Source: Collinsella aerofaciens
Lineage (GTDB): Bacteria > Actinomycetota > Coriobacteriia > Coriobacteriales > Coriobacteriaceae
DNA: 10,603 nt
NCBI GenBank assembly: GCA_008671285.1
Contig: RPYR01000189.1
Span: forward strand, 1 to 10,603
Direction of reading: 5' to 3'
In this document: one piece after another, positions 1 to 6,351 of the stretch
Layout: every line of letters begins with the position of its first letter
Position numbering within the stretch: the stretch's first letter is position 1
Made by a program: the position numbers and the translations under genes
The notes under the pieces: generated by a model
Told to the model about the DNA's origin: nothing
Seen by the model: only the letters and a program-made list of their open reading frames with translations
The model's database searches: none

Positions 1-1
1 C

Positions 2-988
2 GCCGACATCTACGAGGCCGGCGACCTGCATGTGGGCCCCAATCCGCCCGCGGTTGACCCCGAGCGCGATCCTGCGGCCTTTAAGGTTAAGAAGAAGACC
101 AAGCGCGGCAAGTCCAAGAGCAAGAAGAAGCTTGAGCAGGCGCGTCGCGACGGCAAGCGCAACGGCGACGATTACGGCGATGTGGCCGGTCGTTCCAACC
201 GCGGCCGCGACGAGCGTCGAGGCGACGGCGAGCGTCCGAGCCGTCCCAAGCGCGGCGGCAAGACCCGCGTGCGCGAGGGCGTTCAGGCTCGCGTGGACGA
301 GGCTGTGGAGAGCGTGGCCCGCGAGGTGGCTGCCGAGGAGCGCGGCGGTGCTGACGCCGTCAAGCAGGCCCCGCGTGGCAACCGTGCCGAGCGCCGTGCC
401 AAGCAGTTCCAGGGCGAGGCGCACCGCCGTCGTCGTGAGGACGAGGACCGTGGCGGCCGTCGCCGTGTTGAGCGCGAGGACGAGGGCCGCGGTTCGCGCG
501 GCGGCAAGCGCGGTTCGGGTGACCGTCGTCGCTCCGGTCGTAATGACGAGCGCGGTGGCCGTGATGAGCGCCGTGGCGGCGAGGGCCGTGATGAGCGCCG
601 TGGCGGCGAGGGCCGTGGTGAGCGTGGTGCCCGCGGCGGTGAGTCCCGTGGCGGCAAGCGCTTTGATGAGCGCGGTGGCCGTGGCGGCGAGCATCGCGAG
701 GGCACTCGTGGCAATGGCAGCCGCAGCGGTGCTGGCCGCTCTAACGAGTCACGCGATCGCCGCGATCCGCGTGCCAGCCGCGATCGTCGCGATGACTGGC
801 GCAACTACGACGATACCCGCGAGGAGCGTCGTGGCGGCTATCGTGGCGGGCGTGGCGGCAACCAGGCCGGCTCCCGCGGCGGCCGTGCCGGCGGTCGCGA
901 TAATCGTGGTAGCTATGGCAATAGTCGTGGCGGCAAGCGCGGCGGCAGCTCCCGTCGCCCCGGTGACGGCGGCGGCAAGCGCAAGTAA
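2..988 (+). CDS. C-terminal RG/RGG-rich basic tail of a probable RNA-binding protein (5' partial)
   Basis: The frame is open to the left edge of the window, so the start and any catalytic domain lie outside it. It ends at TAA 986-988. About 328 residues are visible: first a short segment reading ADIYEAGDLHVGPNPP, then a Lys-rich patch (KVKKKTKRGKSKSKKK), then about 270 residues dominated by Arg, Gly, Asp and Glu with many RGG, DERGG and RDRRD units. Such disordered RG-rich tails are known on bacterial DEAD-box helicases and some ribonucleases, where they bind RNA. That is the best guess here, but no diagnostic domain is visible, so the family is not assigned. This frame is preferred over the overlapping Ala/Arg/Val-rich frame because it gives a coherent charged repeat protein and stops 32 nt before a strong terminator. 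Confidence 0.75.
   Translation, partial: ADIYEAGDLHVGPNPPAVDPERDPAAFKVKKKTKRGKSKSKKKLEQARRDGKRNGDDYGDVAGRSNRGRDERRGDGERPSRPKRGGKTRVREGVQARVDEAVESVAREVAAEERGGADAVKQAPRGNRAERRAKQFQGEAHRRRREDEDRGGRRRVEREDEGRGSRGGKRGSGDRRRSGRNDERGGRDERRGGEGRDERRGGEGRGERGARGGESRGGKRFDERGGRGGEHREGTRGNGSRSGAGRSNESRDRRDPRASRDRRDDWRNYDDTREERRGGYRGGRGGNQAGSRGGRAGGRDNRGSYGNSRGGKRGGSSRRPGDGGGKRK
563..616 (+). repeat. Perfect 27-bp tandem duplication inside the RG-rich tail
   Basis: Positions 563-589 and 590-616 are identical. Each copy encodes DERRGGEGR in frame, so the tail has grown by whole-codon units. Less exact DERGG-type units surround it (for example near 547 and 667). The likely cause is replication slippage in a low-complexity coding region. 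Confidence 0.9.
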
Positions 989-1020
989 CATACGCATCGC
1001 CCGCTAGAGCGAGGTGAACC

Positions 1021-1055
1021 AAGGGCCCCGAGCAACTACGCTCGGGGCCCTTTTT
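1021..1055 (+). terminator. Strong Rho-independent terminator
   Basis: A perfect 11-bp GC-rich stem pairs GGGCCCCGAGC (1023-1033) with GCTCGGGGCCC (1040-1050). The loop is 6 nt (AACTAC) and TTTTT follows at 1051-1055. Two upstream A residues (1021-1022) can extend the stem against the first T residues. It ends transcription of the RG-rich gene, which stops at 988. Confidence 0.95.
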
Positions 1056-1162
1056 GTTTGCCGTATCCGATCGCTAGTTCAAATGTGATTTCCTCGGGAA
1101 TGCATCTAGAGGATGCCGTGGGCCTGTTTCCTACCATGCGGCAATGGGTCCCATGGGGTGCG

Positions 1163-1399
1163 CCGTGCATTTTTTGGAGTATTCTGCAGTTCGAGTTGTC
1201 TGCATATGATTTGACGTCGCCAACGGTGGCTTTCGGATATCCCTAGCGAGCGTTCTGAGTCAGATTTCGTCGTTTTCCGGAGCAGGGGCGCGTCATTCTC
1301 GCCATGTCGGAACCCAAAATGACGCAGCGCCCTAAAGGTTTGCCCGCTCGGGGTATTGCTGGCGCGGTCACGTTGCAGAATACTCCGTTTTTTGCACGG
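1163..1399. repeat. TIR-like inverted repeat pair bounding a non-coding segment
   Basis: The 26-nt segment 1163-1188 reads CCGTGCA-N6-GGAGTATTCTGCA, with N6 = TTTTTT. The reverse complement of 1374-1399 has the same CCGTGCA and GGAGTATTCTGCA blocks, with N6 = AAAAAC. The two copies face each other across 185 bp that I read as non-coding. The outside flanks share a weaker GGT/CCCAT similarity. No clear target-site duplication and no transposase are visible. It could be a small non-autonomous element, or two copies of a dispersed intergenic motif that happen to be inverted. Apart from this pair and the sites listed separately, the gap 1056-1609 shows no supportable gene. Confidence 0.6.
1284..1335. 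other. Hairpin-forming inverted repeat within the TIR-bounded segment
   Basis: GCGTCATT (1290-1297) pairs perfectly with AATGACGC (1318-1325) across 20 nt. The outer sequences GGGGC and GCCC can extend the stem with a small bulge. There is no following T-run in either direction, so it is not an obvious terminator. A structured RNA or a symmetrical binding site are both possible. Confidence 0.45.
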
Positions 1400-1497
1400 G
1401 CCAGGATGGGGTACCTCGGGAGAACACGGCGGTATCCCGTAAATATATACAATCTGTACCGTAATTTATACAAAACGAAGAGGTAGACAGCGTAGGG

Positions 1498-1526
1498 TTG
1501 GTGCATTGGGGTGCTTGATGCACCAA
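1498..1526. promoter_or_regulatory. Perfect dyad TTGGTGCAT-N11-ATGCACCAA, candidate operator
   Basis: The 9-bp arms at 1498-1506 and 1518-1526 are exact inverted repeats around an 11-nt spacer. The centre (1512) lies about 46 bp upstream of the start point expected from the TATACT box at 1547. That box has no recognisable -35 element, which fits a site for an activator contacting RNA polymerase. The same arm sequence recurs as a dyad just after the downstream gene (2383-2415). The cognate regulator is unknown. Confidence 0.55.
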
Positions 1527-1546
1527 AATGGGGATCCCACGTGCCG

Positions 1547-1552
1547 TATACT
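1547..1552 (+). promoter_or_regulatory. Candidate -10 element TATACT for the flavodoxin/ferredoxin gene
   Basis: TATACT matches the sigma-70 -10 consensus at five of six positions and lies 57 nt before the start codon at 1610. No acceptable -35 hexamer occurs 16-18 nt upstream (that region reads around CCAAAATGGGG). A promoter here would probably depend on a factor bound at the dyad 1498-1526. This is inferred from sequence only. Confidence 0.35.
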
Positions 1553-1609
1553 CTGGCTGGATGTGAAAACGGCTTGACGCGTTGCCAGACGTAGGGGGAG
1601 GGTGTCTCG

Positions 1610-2371
1610 ATGAGCGTATTCGAAATTGTGTTTAGTCCGACGGGTGGAACGCAGAAGGTGTCTGGCCTTGTGGCCGGGGCACTGGACAAGAATACCGTTA
1701 CCGTCGATCTGACCGATAGCGGGCTAGATTTCAGCGCTGTCTCGATGACTGAGGACGACGTGGCCGTAATCTCTGTGCCGGCGTATGCCGGTAGAATCCC
1801 GGCTGTGGTGGCTGACCGGTTGGGCATGGTTCACGGCAACGGAGCGCGGGCCGTTCTGGTGTGCGTCTACGGAAACCGCGCGTTTGAGGACACGCTCGTA
1901 GAGCTGGAGGACGTTGCGAAGCATGCGGGATTCCGGGTGATCGCGGCAGTTGCGGCCATTGCAGAACATTCCATTGCGCGACAGTTTGCTGCCGGTCGTC
2001 CGGATGCGCAGGATGCGGCGCAGCTCGCAGAGTTTGCGCAGCAAATTCAGCAAAAGCTGTTGGCCGAGGATACATCCGAGCCCTCTATTCCCGGCAATCG
2101 TCCTTATAAACAAGCCGGAGGTCACCGCATGGCACCCGAGGCAACAGGGGATTGTGTCTCCTGCGGTGCATGCGCCGCGGCGTGCCCCGTTTGCGCTATC
2201 GACAAGAGTGACCCCAAACGAGCAGCTGGCGAGGCGTGCATCTCCTGCATGCGCTGCATCGCCGTATGTCCGCGAGGTGCTCGCAAGCTTGATTCCAACA
2301 AACTATCCGCTGTTTCCCAGATGCTGAGCAAGGTTTGCGTCGCGCGGAAGGAATGCGAGCTCTTCATCTAG
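1610..2371 (+). CDS. Flavodoxin-like / 2[4Fe-4S] ferredoxin fusion protein (EFR1-type)
   Basis: A 253-residue cytoplasmic redox protein. The N-terminal half resembles a flavodoxin: a phosphate-binding-type loop SPTGGT at residues 9-14, a VPAYAGRIP segment at 56-64, and CVYGNR at 85-90, where FMN would bind. After a linker at about 150-175 comes a bacterial-type 2[4Fe-4S] ferredoxin domain with Cys182, 185, 188, 192 and Cys210, 213, 216, 220, each set in the classic CxxCxxCxxxCP arrangement. The length and order match EFR1-type proteins common in anaerobes, which are thought to shuttle low-potential electrons; the partner is not known. The ATG at 1610 is preceded by GGGGGAGGG with good spacing. 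It appears to be a single-gene unit, with matching dyad motifs on both sides and 340 nt before the hydrogenase genes. A functional link with the hydrogenase is possible but not shown. Confidence 0.85.
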   Translation: MSVFEIVFSPTGGTQKVSGLVAGALDKNTVTVDLTDSGLDFSAVSMTEDDVAVISVPAYAGRIPAVVADRLGMVHGNGARAVLVCVYGNRAFEDTLVELEDVAKHAGFRVIAAVAAIAEHSIARQFAAGRPDAQDAAQLAEFAQQIQQKLLAEDTSEPSIPGNRPYKQAGGHRMAPEATGDCVSCGACAAACPVCAIDKSDPKRAAGEACISCMRCIAVCPRGARKLDSNKLSAVSQMLSKVCVARKECELFI

Positions 2372-2382
2372 CGCAAGTGAGA

Positions 2383-2415
2383 TTGGTGCAAACAAACCTG
2401 GCCCTTTTGCACCAA
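2383..2415. promoter_or_regulatory. Second dyad TTGGTGCAAA-N13-TTTGCACCAA
   Basis: Perfect 10-bp inverted repeats lie at 2383-2392 and 2406-2415. They share the TTGGTGCA / TGCACCAA arms of the dyad at 1498-1526, but the spacer is slightly longer (13 instead of 11). It begins 12 nt after the flavodoxin/ferredoxin stop codon. No T-tract follows on the plus strand, so a terminator role is doubtful. A binding site for the same regulator is the simplest reading. Confidence 0.5.
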
Positions 2416-2419
2416 AAAC

Positions 2420-2481
2420 GATCCGTTTTCCTCCGTTCCCAAGGGATCATGTGATCCGAAGGGGACGGAGGAAAACGGATC
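2420..2481. repeat. 62-nt imperfect hairpin, probable dispersed intergenic repeat
   Basis: The arm 2420-2440 (GATCCGTTTTCCTCC...) is the reverse complement of 2461-2481 except for one position, which would be a G:U pair in RNA. The 20-nt centre contains a second small inverted repeat, GGATCA/TGATCC (2444-2449, 2452-2457). One arm of the same sequence recurs at 8809-8829. No T-run follows on the plus strand. On the minus strand the stem is followed by TTTTT, but no minus-strand gene is present here. It is best described as a REP-like palindromic unit. Confidence 0.65.
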
Positions 2482-2579
2482 AAAAAGGAAAAATAGTAAG
2501 GCGCTCTTTTTCACATTGAATATTGCAATTTGGTAACGCGTTTTATCAAATATGGCATTTATCTGCGGTAATGTTCTAT

Positions 2580-2607
2580 TTCACCGCTGAGGGTGACATT
2601 TTATACC
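2580..2607 (+). promoter_or_regulatory. Candidate sigma-70 promoter of the hydrogenase operon
   Basis: TTCACC (2580-2585) and TATACC (2602-2607), each four of six to consensus, are 16 nt apart in the AT-rich gap before the operon. A small dyad TCACC-N6-GGTGA (2581-2585, 2592-2596) overlaps the -35 to spacer region and could hold a repressor. This would leave a leader of roughly 100 nt before the ATG at 2712. The match is modest and other AT-rich start sites are possible. Confidence 0.3.
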
Positions 2608-2670
2608 GCCTGCCGAACCGTATGGAGACCTCACAACTTTCTAGGTCAGTGTTGTGCGTGTAGCAATTTC

Positions 2671-2690
2671 GCCCGGCCTCGCCTCCGGGC
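2671..2690 (+). other. GC hairpin in the hydrogenase operon leader
   Basis: GCCCGG (2671-2676) pairs with CCGGGC (2685-2690) around an 8-nt loop, ending 7 nt before the GAGAGGGG ribosome-binding region at 2698-2705. It could affect translation start or mRNA stability. No known riboswitch is recognised. Confidence 0.35.
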
Positions 2691-2711
2691 TGCCATGTGA
2701 GAGGGGATCTT

Positions 2712-4544
2712 ATGGCTCGACTGCACGTAATGGAACGCAGCCACGCTCAGGCCGTCATGGACGACCTGCACGATGCGCTCGGACGTCGTCTGGCGGTGAG
2801 TTCGCTCGCCCCGTGTCCCGTTGAGTTTACGGCAGCGCTCGTCAACCTGTGCTCCACCCAGAGCTGCGGCAAGTGCACGCCCTGCCGCGTGGGCCTGAGC
2901 GCGCTGAGCGATCTGCTCGCCGATGTGCTCGAGGGCCGCGCCGACGAGTCCACGCTCAATCTGATCGAGCGCACCACCCGCACCATCTATCTTTCGAGCG
3001 ATTGCGCCATCGGTTACGAGGCCGGCGCCATGGCGCTTACGGCTATCCGCGGTTTCCGTGACGATTTTGAGCACCACATCCGCGAGCACTCCTGTGGCTT
3101 TGACCGCGAGGCCCGCGTCCCGTGCGTCTCGGGCTGTCCGGCGCATGTCGACATTCCCGGTTACATTTCGCTCGTCGAGGCCGGCCGCTATGCCGATGCC
3201 GTCAAGGTCATCCGCAAGAATAACCCGCTGCCGCTCGTTTGCGGCCTGGTGTGCGAGCATCCCTGCGAGATGCATTGCCGCCGTGGCATGGTCGACGACC
3301 CCATGAACATCCTCGCCCTCAAGCGTTTTGCCGTTGAGCACAGTGACCTCAACGACCACAAGCCGCATGTAGTGGACAACACCGGTAAGCGCGTCTCCGT
3401 GATCGGCGGCGGCCCGGCTGGCCTTTCCTGTGCCTACTACCTGGCCGTGATGGGCCACAAGGTGACCATTTTTGAGCAGCGCCACCACTTGGGCGGCATG
3501 CTGCGCTACGGCATCCCCAGCTATCGTCTGCCGCGCGAGCGCCTGCAGGCCGAGATCGACTGGATCTTGAGCGCCGGCATCGACGTTGAGCTCGATCACT
3601 CCGTGAACGGCGAGGAGCTCGCTCGCCTGCGCGACGAGTTCGATGCCGTCTACCTGGCCATCGGTGCCCATAGCGACAAGAAGCTCGGCCTTCCGGGTGA
3701 AGAGGCGCCCGGCGTGGAATCGGCCGTCAAGATGCTGCGCGCCATCGGAGACGACGAGCTGCCCGACCTGAGCGGCCAGCGCGTGTGCGTCATCGGTGGC
3801 GGCAACGTGGCCATGGACGTGGCGCGCTCTGCCGTGCGCTGCGGTGCCGAAAAGGTGAGCATCGTCTACCGCCGTCGCATCTGCGATATGACGGCCCAGG
3901 ACGCCGAGATTGCCGGCGCCCAGGCCGAGGGTTGCGAGGTTCTGGAGCTCACGGCGCCGCTCGCCATCGAGACGGGCGAAGATGGTCGCGTGAGCGGCCT
4001 GCGCGTGCAACCGCAGATTATCGGCGAGCCCCGCCGCGGTCGTCCGGCTCCGCGTGCCGCCGCTACGCCCGAGCGCGTCATCCCCTGCGAGCGCGTGTTT
4101 GTCGCCATTGGCCAGGACATCGATTCCAAGCCGTTTGAGGAGATGGGCATTGCCTGCAAGTGGGGCTGCATCGTCACCGACTCGGACGGTGCCGTGCCCA
4201 ACTTCGATGGCCTCTTTAGCGGCGGCGACTGCCAGACCGGCCCCGCCACCGTCATCCGTGCCATCAACGCCGGCCGCGTGGCTTCGGCAAACATCGACCG
4301 CTATCTGGGCTTCGACCACAAGATCAAGCTCGACGTGGAGCTGCCGACCGTGCAGTTTAAGGGCAAGCACGAGTGCGGCCGTTGCGAGCTGGGCGAGCGC
4401 GAGGCCGGCGAGCGCATTCACGATTGGAATCTGGTCGAGCAGGGTCTCACCGAGGAGGAGGCGCGCCAGGAGGCGAGCCGCTGCCTGCGCTGCGACCACT
4501 TTGGCTTTGGCGCGTTCCGCGGAGGGAGGAACCTGGAATGGTAG
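2712..4544 (+). CDS. NuoF-type Fe-S domain fused to GltD-like NAD(P)/FAD oxidoreductase, hydrogenase partner subunit
   Basis: A 610-residue flavoprotein expected to exchange electrons between NAD(P)H and the hydrogenase encoded next. Residues 1-120 match the C-terminal [4Fe-4S] domain of NuoF/HydB (SCGKCTPCR, Cys52, 55, 58, with Cys98 as the probable fourth ligand), but the FMN/NADH-binding part of NuoF is absent. Residues 135-190 are the Cys-rich GltD/DPD-type domain (Cys138, 142, 177, 181, 185, 189). An FAD Rossmann motif GGGPAG follows at 232-237, an NAD(P)-binding GGGNVAMD at 362-369, and a GltD-type FAD-binding end FSGGDCQTGPATVIRAI at 502-518. A further cysteine set, Cys555, 558, 591, 594, sits in the C-terminal tail. 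The ATG at 2712 follows GAGAGGGG; the in-frame GTG at 2697 lacks a site. The end overlaps the hydrogenase start by 7 nt, which suggests translational coupling. No gltB is nearby, so a glutamate synthase role is unlikely. Confidence 0.88.
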   Translation: MARLHVMERSHAQAVMDDLHDALGRRLAVSSLAPCPVEFTAALVNLCSTQSCGKCTPCRVGLSALSDLLADVLEGRADESTLNLIERTTRTIYLSSDCAIGYEAGAMALTAIRGFRDDFEHHIREHSCGFDREARVPCVSGCPAHVDIPGYISLVEAGRYADAVKVIRKNNPLPLVCGLVCEHPCEMHCRRGMVDDPMNILALKRFAVEHSDLNDHKPHVVDNTGKRVSVIGGGPAGLSCAYYLAVMGHKVTIFEQRHHLGGMLRYGIPSYRLPRERLQAEIDWILSAGIDVELDHSVNGEELARLRDEFDAVYLAIGAHSDKKLGLPGEEAPGVESAVKMLRAIGDDELPDLSGQRVCVIGGGNVAMDVARSAVRCGAEKVSIVYRRRICDMTAQDAEIAGAQAEGCEVLELTAPLAIETGEDGRVSGLRVQPQIIGEPRRGRPAPRAAATPERVIPCERVFVAIGQDIDSKPFEEMGIACKWGCIVTDSDGAVPNFDGLFSGGDCQTGPATVIRAINAGRVASANIDRYLGFDHKIKLDVELPTVQFKGKHECGRCELGEREAGERIHDWNLVEQGLTEEEARQEASRCLRCDHFGFGAFRGGRNLEW

Positions 4545-6349
4545 AGCTCAACAAAACCACCGTCGGCGACAACAGCGAAAACGGAGCGCACAACATGGTC
4601 AAGCTCACTATCGATAATTGCGAGGTCGTGGTACCCGAGCACACCACGATCCTGGACGCGGCCAAGTCCGTCGGCATCCAGATTCCCACCCTGTGCTACC
4701 TGCGCGATCTGAACGAGATCGGCGGCTGCCGCGTGTGCGTGGTCGAGGTTGAGGGCTGCGACCAGCTGGTTGCCGCCTGCAACAACTACGTGCTCGATGG
4801 CATGGTGGTCCATACCAACAGCCCCAAGGCCCGCGAGGCGCGCCGCACCAACGTGCAGCTGCTGCTTTCGCAGCACGATTCACGCTGCACGAGCTGTGTG
4901 CGCAGCGGTAACTGCAACCTGCAGACCATTGCCAACAACCTGGGCATTTTCTATCTGCCGTATCAAAGGCATTTGGCGGGCGAGGGCTGGGATTTCGATT
5001 TCCCCATCATCCGCGAAAACGACAAGTGCATTAAATGCATGCGCTGCATCAAGGTGTGCGAGAGCGTACAGGGCCTAGGGATTTGGGACCTGACCAACCG
5101 CGCCACGCATACCGCCGTGGGCACCCGCGGGCGCGTGCCGATCGGCAAGACCGATTGCGTCGCGTGCGGCCAGTGCATCACGCATTGCCCGACGGGCGCG
5201 CTGCGCGAGCGCGACGACACCGAGACCGTGTTTGACGCGCTTGCTAATCCCGACAAGATCGTGCTGGTGCAGATCGCGCCTGCCGTGCGCAGCGCCTGGG
5301 GCGAGGAGCTCGGCATATCTCGCGAGGAGGCAACCGTCGAGCGTCTGGCCTGCGCACTGCGCCGCGTTGGCTTTGAGTACGTGTTCGACACCGATTTCTC
5401 GGCCGACCTCACCATTATGGAGGAGGGTTCCGAGCTGCTCGAGCGCCTAGGCGCCGCCGCTAAGGGCGAAGGCGACAGCCGCGGCTGGCCCATGTTTACG
5501 AGCTGCTGCCCGGGTTGGGTGCGCTTTGTGAAGGCGCGCTATCCGGAGTTTGTCGACAGCCTGTCCACGTCCAAGTCGCCGCAGCAGATGTTCGGCGCCA
5601 TCGCCAAGACATACTACGCCAAGGTGCTGGGCGTTGAGCCCGAGCGCTTGTTCGTGGTGTCCGTGATGCCGTGCACGGCCAAGAAGGCCGAGTGTGCGCT
5701 GCCGAGCATGGTGGGCGAGGGCGGCACGCCCGATGTGGACGTTGCGCTGACGGTGCGCGAGATGGTGCGCATGGTCCGCGCGAGCCACGTGAGCGTGGAT
5801 ACGCTAGTTGAGGAGCCGCTCGATACGCCGCTGGGCTTTGGCACGGGTGCGGGTGTGATCTTTGGCGCCACGGGCGGCGTGATGGAGGCCGCCGTGCGCT
5901 CGGCCTATTACCTGGTGACGGGCAAGAACCCCGACGCCGACTTCTTTACCGATGTGCGCGGCCTGGACGGCTGGAAGGAGGCCGTCGCCGATATCGATGG
6001 CACTAAGGTGCGCGTCGCCGTGGCACACGGGCTGGGCAACGCTGCCCGTCTGCTCGACGCGATTCGCGACGGCCGCGTGAGCTATGACTTCGTTGAGGTT
6101 ATGGCGTGCCCGGGCGGCTGCGTCGGTGGCGGCGGTCAGCCCATCCACGACGGCTGCGAGCTGGCAGCCGAGCGTGGCCAGGTGCTCTGGGGCCTGGATG
6201 CCGCTGCGGACATTCGTTTCTCGCACGAGAATCCCGATGTCCAGGCGTGCTACCGCGAGTTCTTGGGCGAGCCGCTCTCGCCGCTGGCTGAGGAGCTGCT
6301 GCATACCGACCATCACGCATGGACGATGTCTAACGAGGGGACGTGCTAG
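4538..6349 (+). CDS. hydA: [FeFe]-hydrogenase catalytic subunit, group A (A2-like)
   Basis: A 603-residue enzyme for reversible H2 formation and oxidation. The domains appear in order. A [2Fe-2S] ferredoxin domain carries Cys53, 64, 67, 81. A His-ligated [4Fe-4S] site carries His113, Cys117, 120, 126. Two [4Fe-4S] clusters follow (Cys164, 167, 170, 174 and Cys207, 210, 213, 217). The H-cluster domain has all three signatures: L1 TSCCPGW (Cys323, Cys324), L2 MPCTAKKAE (Cys379) and L3 MACPGGCVGGGGQP (Cys524, Cys528). The proton-transfer cysteine of L1 is kept, so the enzyme looks catalytic rather than sensory. The start at 4538 follows GGAGGGAGG (4521-4529). ATG 4595 is a weaker alternative that would remove 19 non-conserved residues. 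Pairing with a GltD-like flavoprotein rather than HydB/HydC points to the 'glutamate synthase-linked' A2 group of HydDB. Maturation needs HydE, HydF and HydG, which are not encoded here. Confidence 0.96.
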   Translation: MVELNKTTVGDNSENGAHNMVKLTIDNCEVVVPEHTTILDAAKSVGIQIPTLCYLRDLNEIGGCRVCVVEVEGCDQLVAACNNYVLDGMVVHTNSPKAREARRTNVQLLLSQHDSRCTSCVRSGNCNLQTIANNLGIFYLPYQRHLAGEGWDFDFPIIRENDKCIKCMRCIKVCESVQGLGIWDLTNRATHTAVGTRGRVPIGKTDCVACGQCITHCPTGALRERDDTETVFDALANPDKIVLVQIAPAVRSAWGEELGISREEATVERLACALRRVGFEYVFDTDFSADLTIMEEGSELLERLGAAAKGEGDSRGWPMFTSCCPGWVRFVKARYPEFVDSLSTSKSPQQMFGAIAKTYYAKVLGVEPERLFVVSVMPCTAKKAECALPSMVGEGGTPDVDVALTVREMVRMVRASHVSVDTLVEEPLDTPLGFGTGAGVIFGATGGVMEAAVRSAYYLVTGKNPDADFFTDVRGLDGWKEAVADIDGTKVRVAVAHGLGNAARLLDAIRDGRVSYDFVEVMACPGGCVGGGGQPIHDGCELAAERGQVLWGLDAAADIRFSHENPDVQACYREFLGEPLSPLAEELLHTDHHAWTMSNEGTC

Positions 6350-6351
6350 CG

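Noticed and set aside
30..1007. Ala/Arg/Val-rich open frame overlapping the RG-rich tail
   Set aside because: It is an alternative frame of the same repeats. The frame ending at 988 is continuous to the window edge and gives a coherent charged tail.
1058..1246. 62-codon open frame after the terminator
   Set aside because: No ribosome-binding site, no recognisable domain, and it runs across one arm of the inverted repeat.
1243..1827. 194-codon minus-strand open frame
   Set aside because: It spans the repeat region and the reverse of the flavodoxin gene start, with no family resemblance. Its end within the repeat may be translated by chance only.
2622..2663. 13-codon leader peptide before the hydrogenase operon
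   Set aside because: There is no ribosome-binding site and no run of regulatory codons or paired terminator/antiterminator structure.
2646..4499. Open frame of 617 codons antisense to the GltD-like gene
   Set aside because: It is a by-product of GC-rich codon use on the plus strand. The translation is Ala/His/Leu-rich with no domain, while the plus strand encodes clear Fe-S and FAD motifs.
4373..4537. Upstream extension of the hydrogenase gene
   Set aside because: The extra 55 residues are out-of-frame reading of the GltD-like gene. The strong GGAGGGAGG site places the start at 4538.
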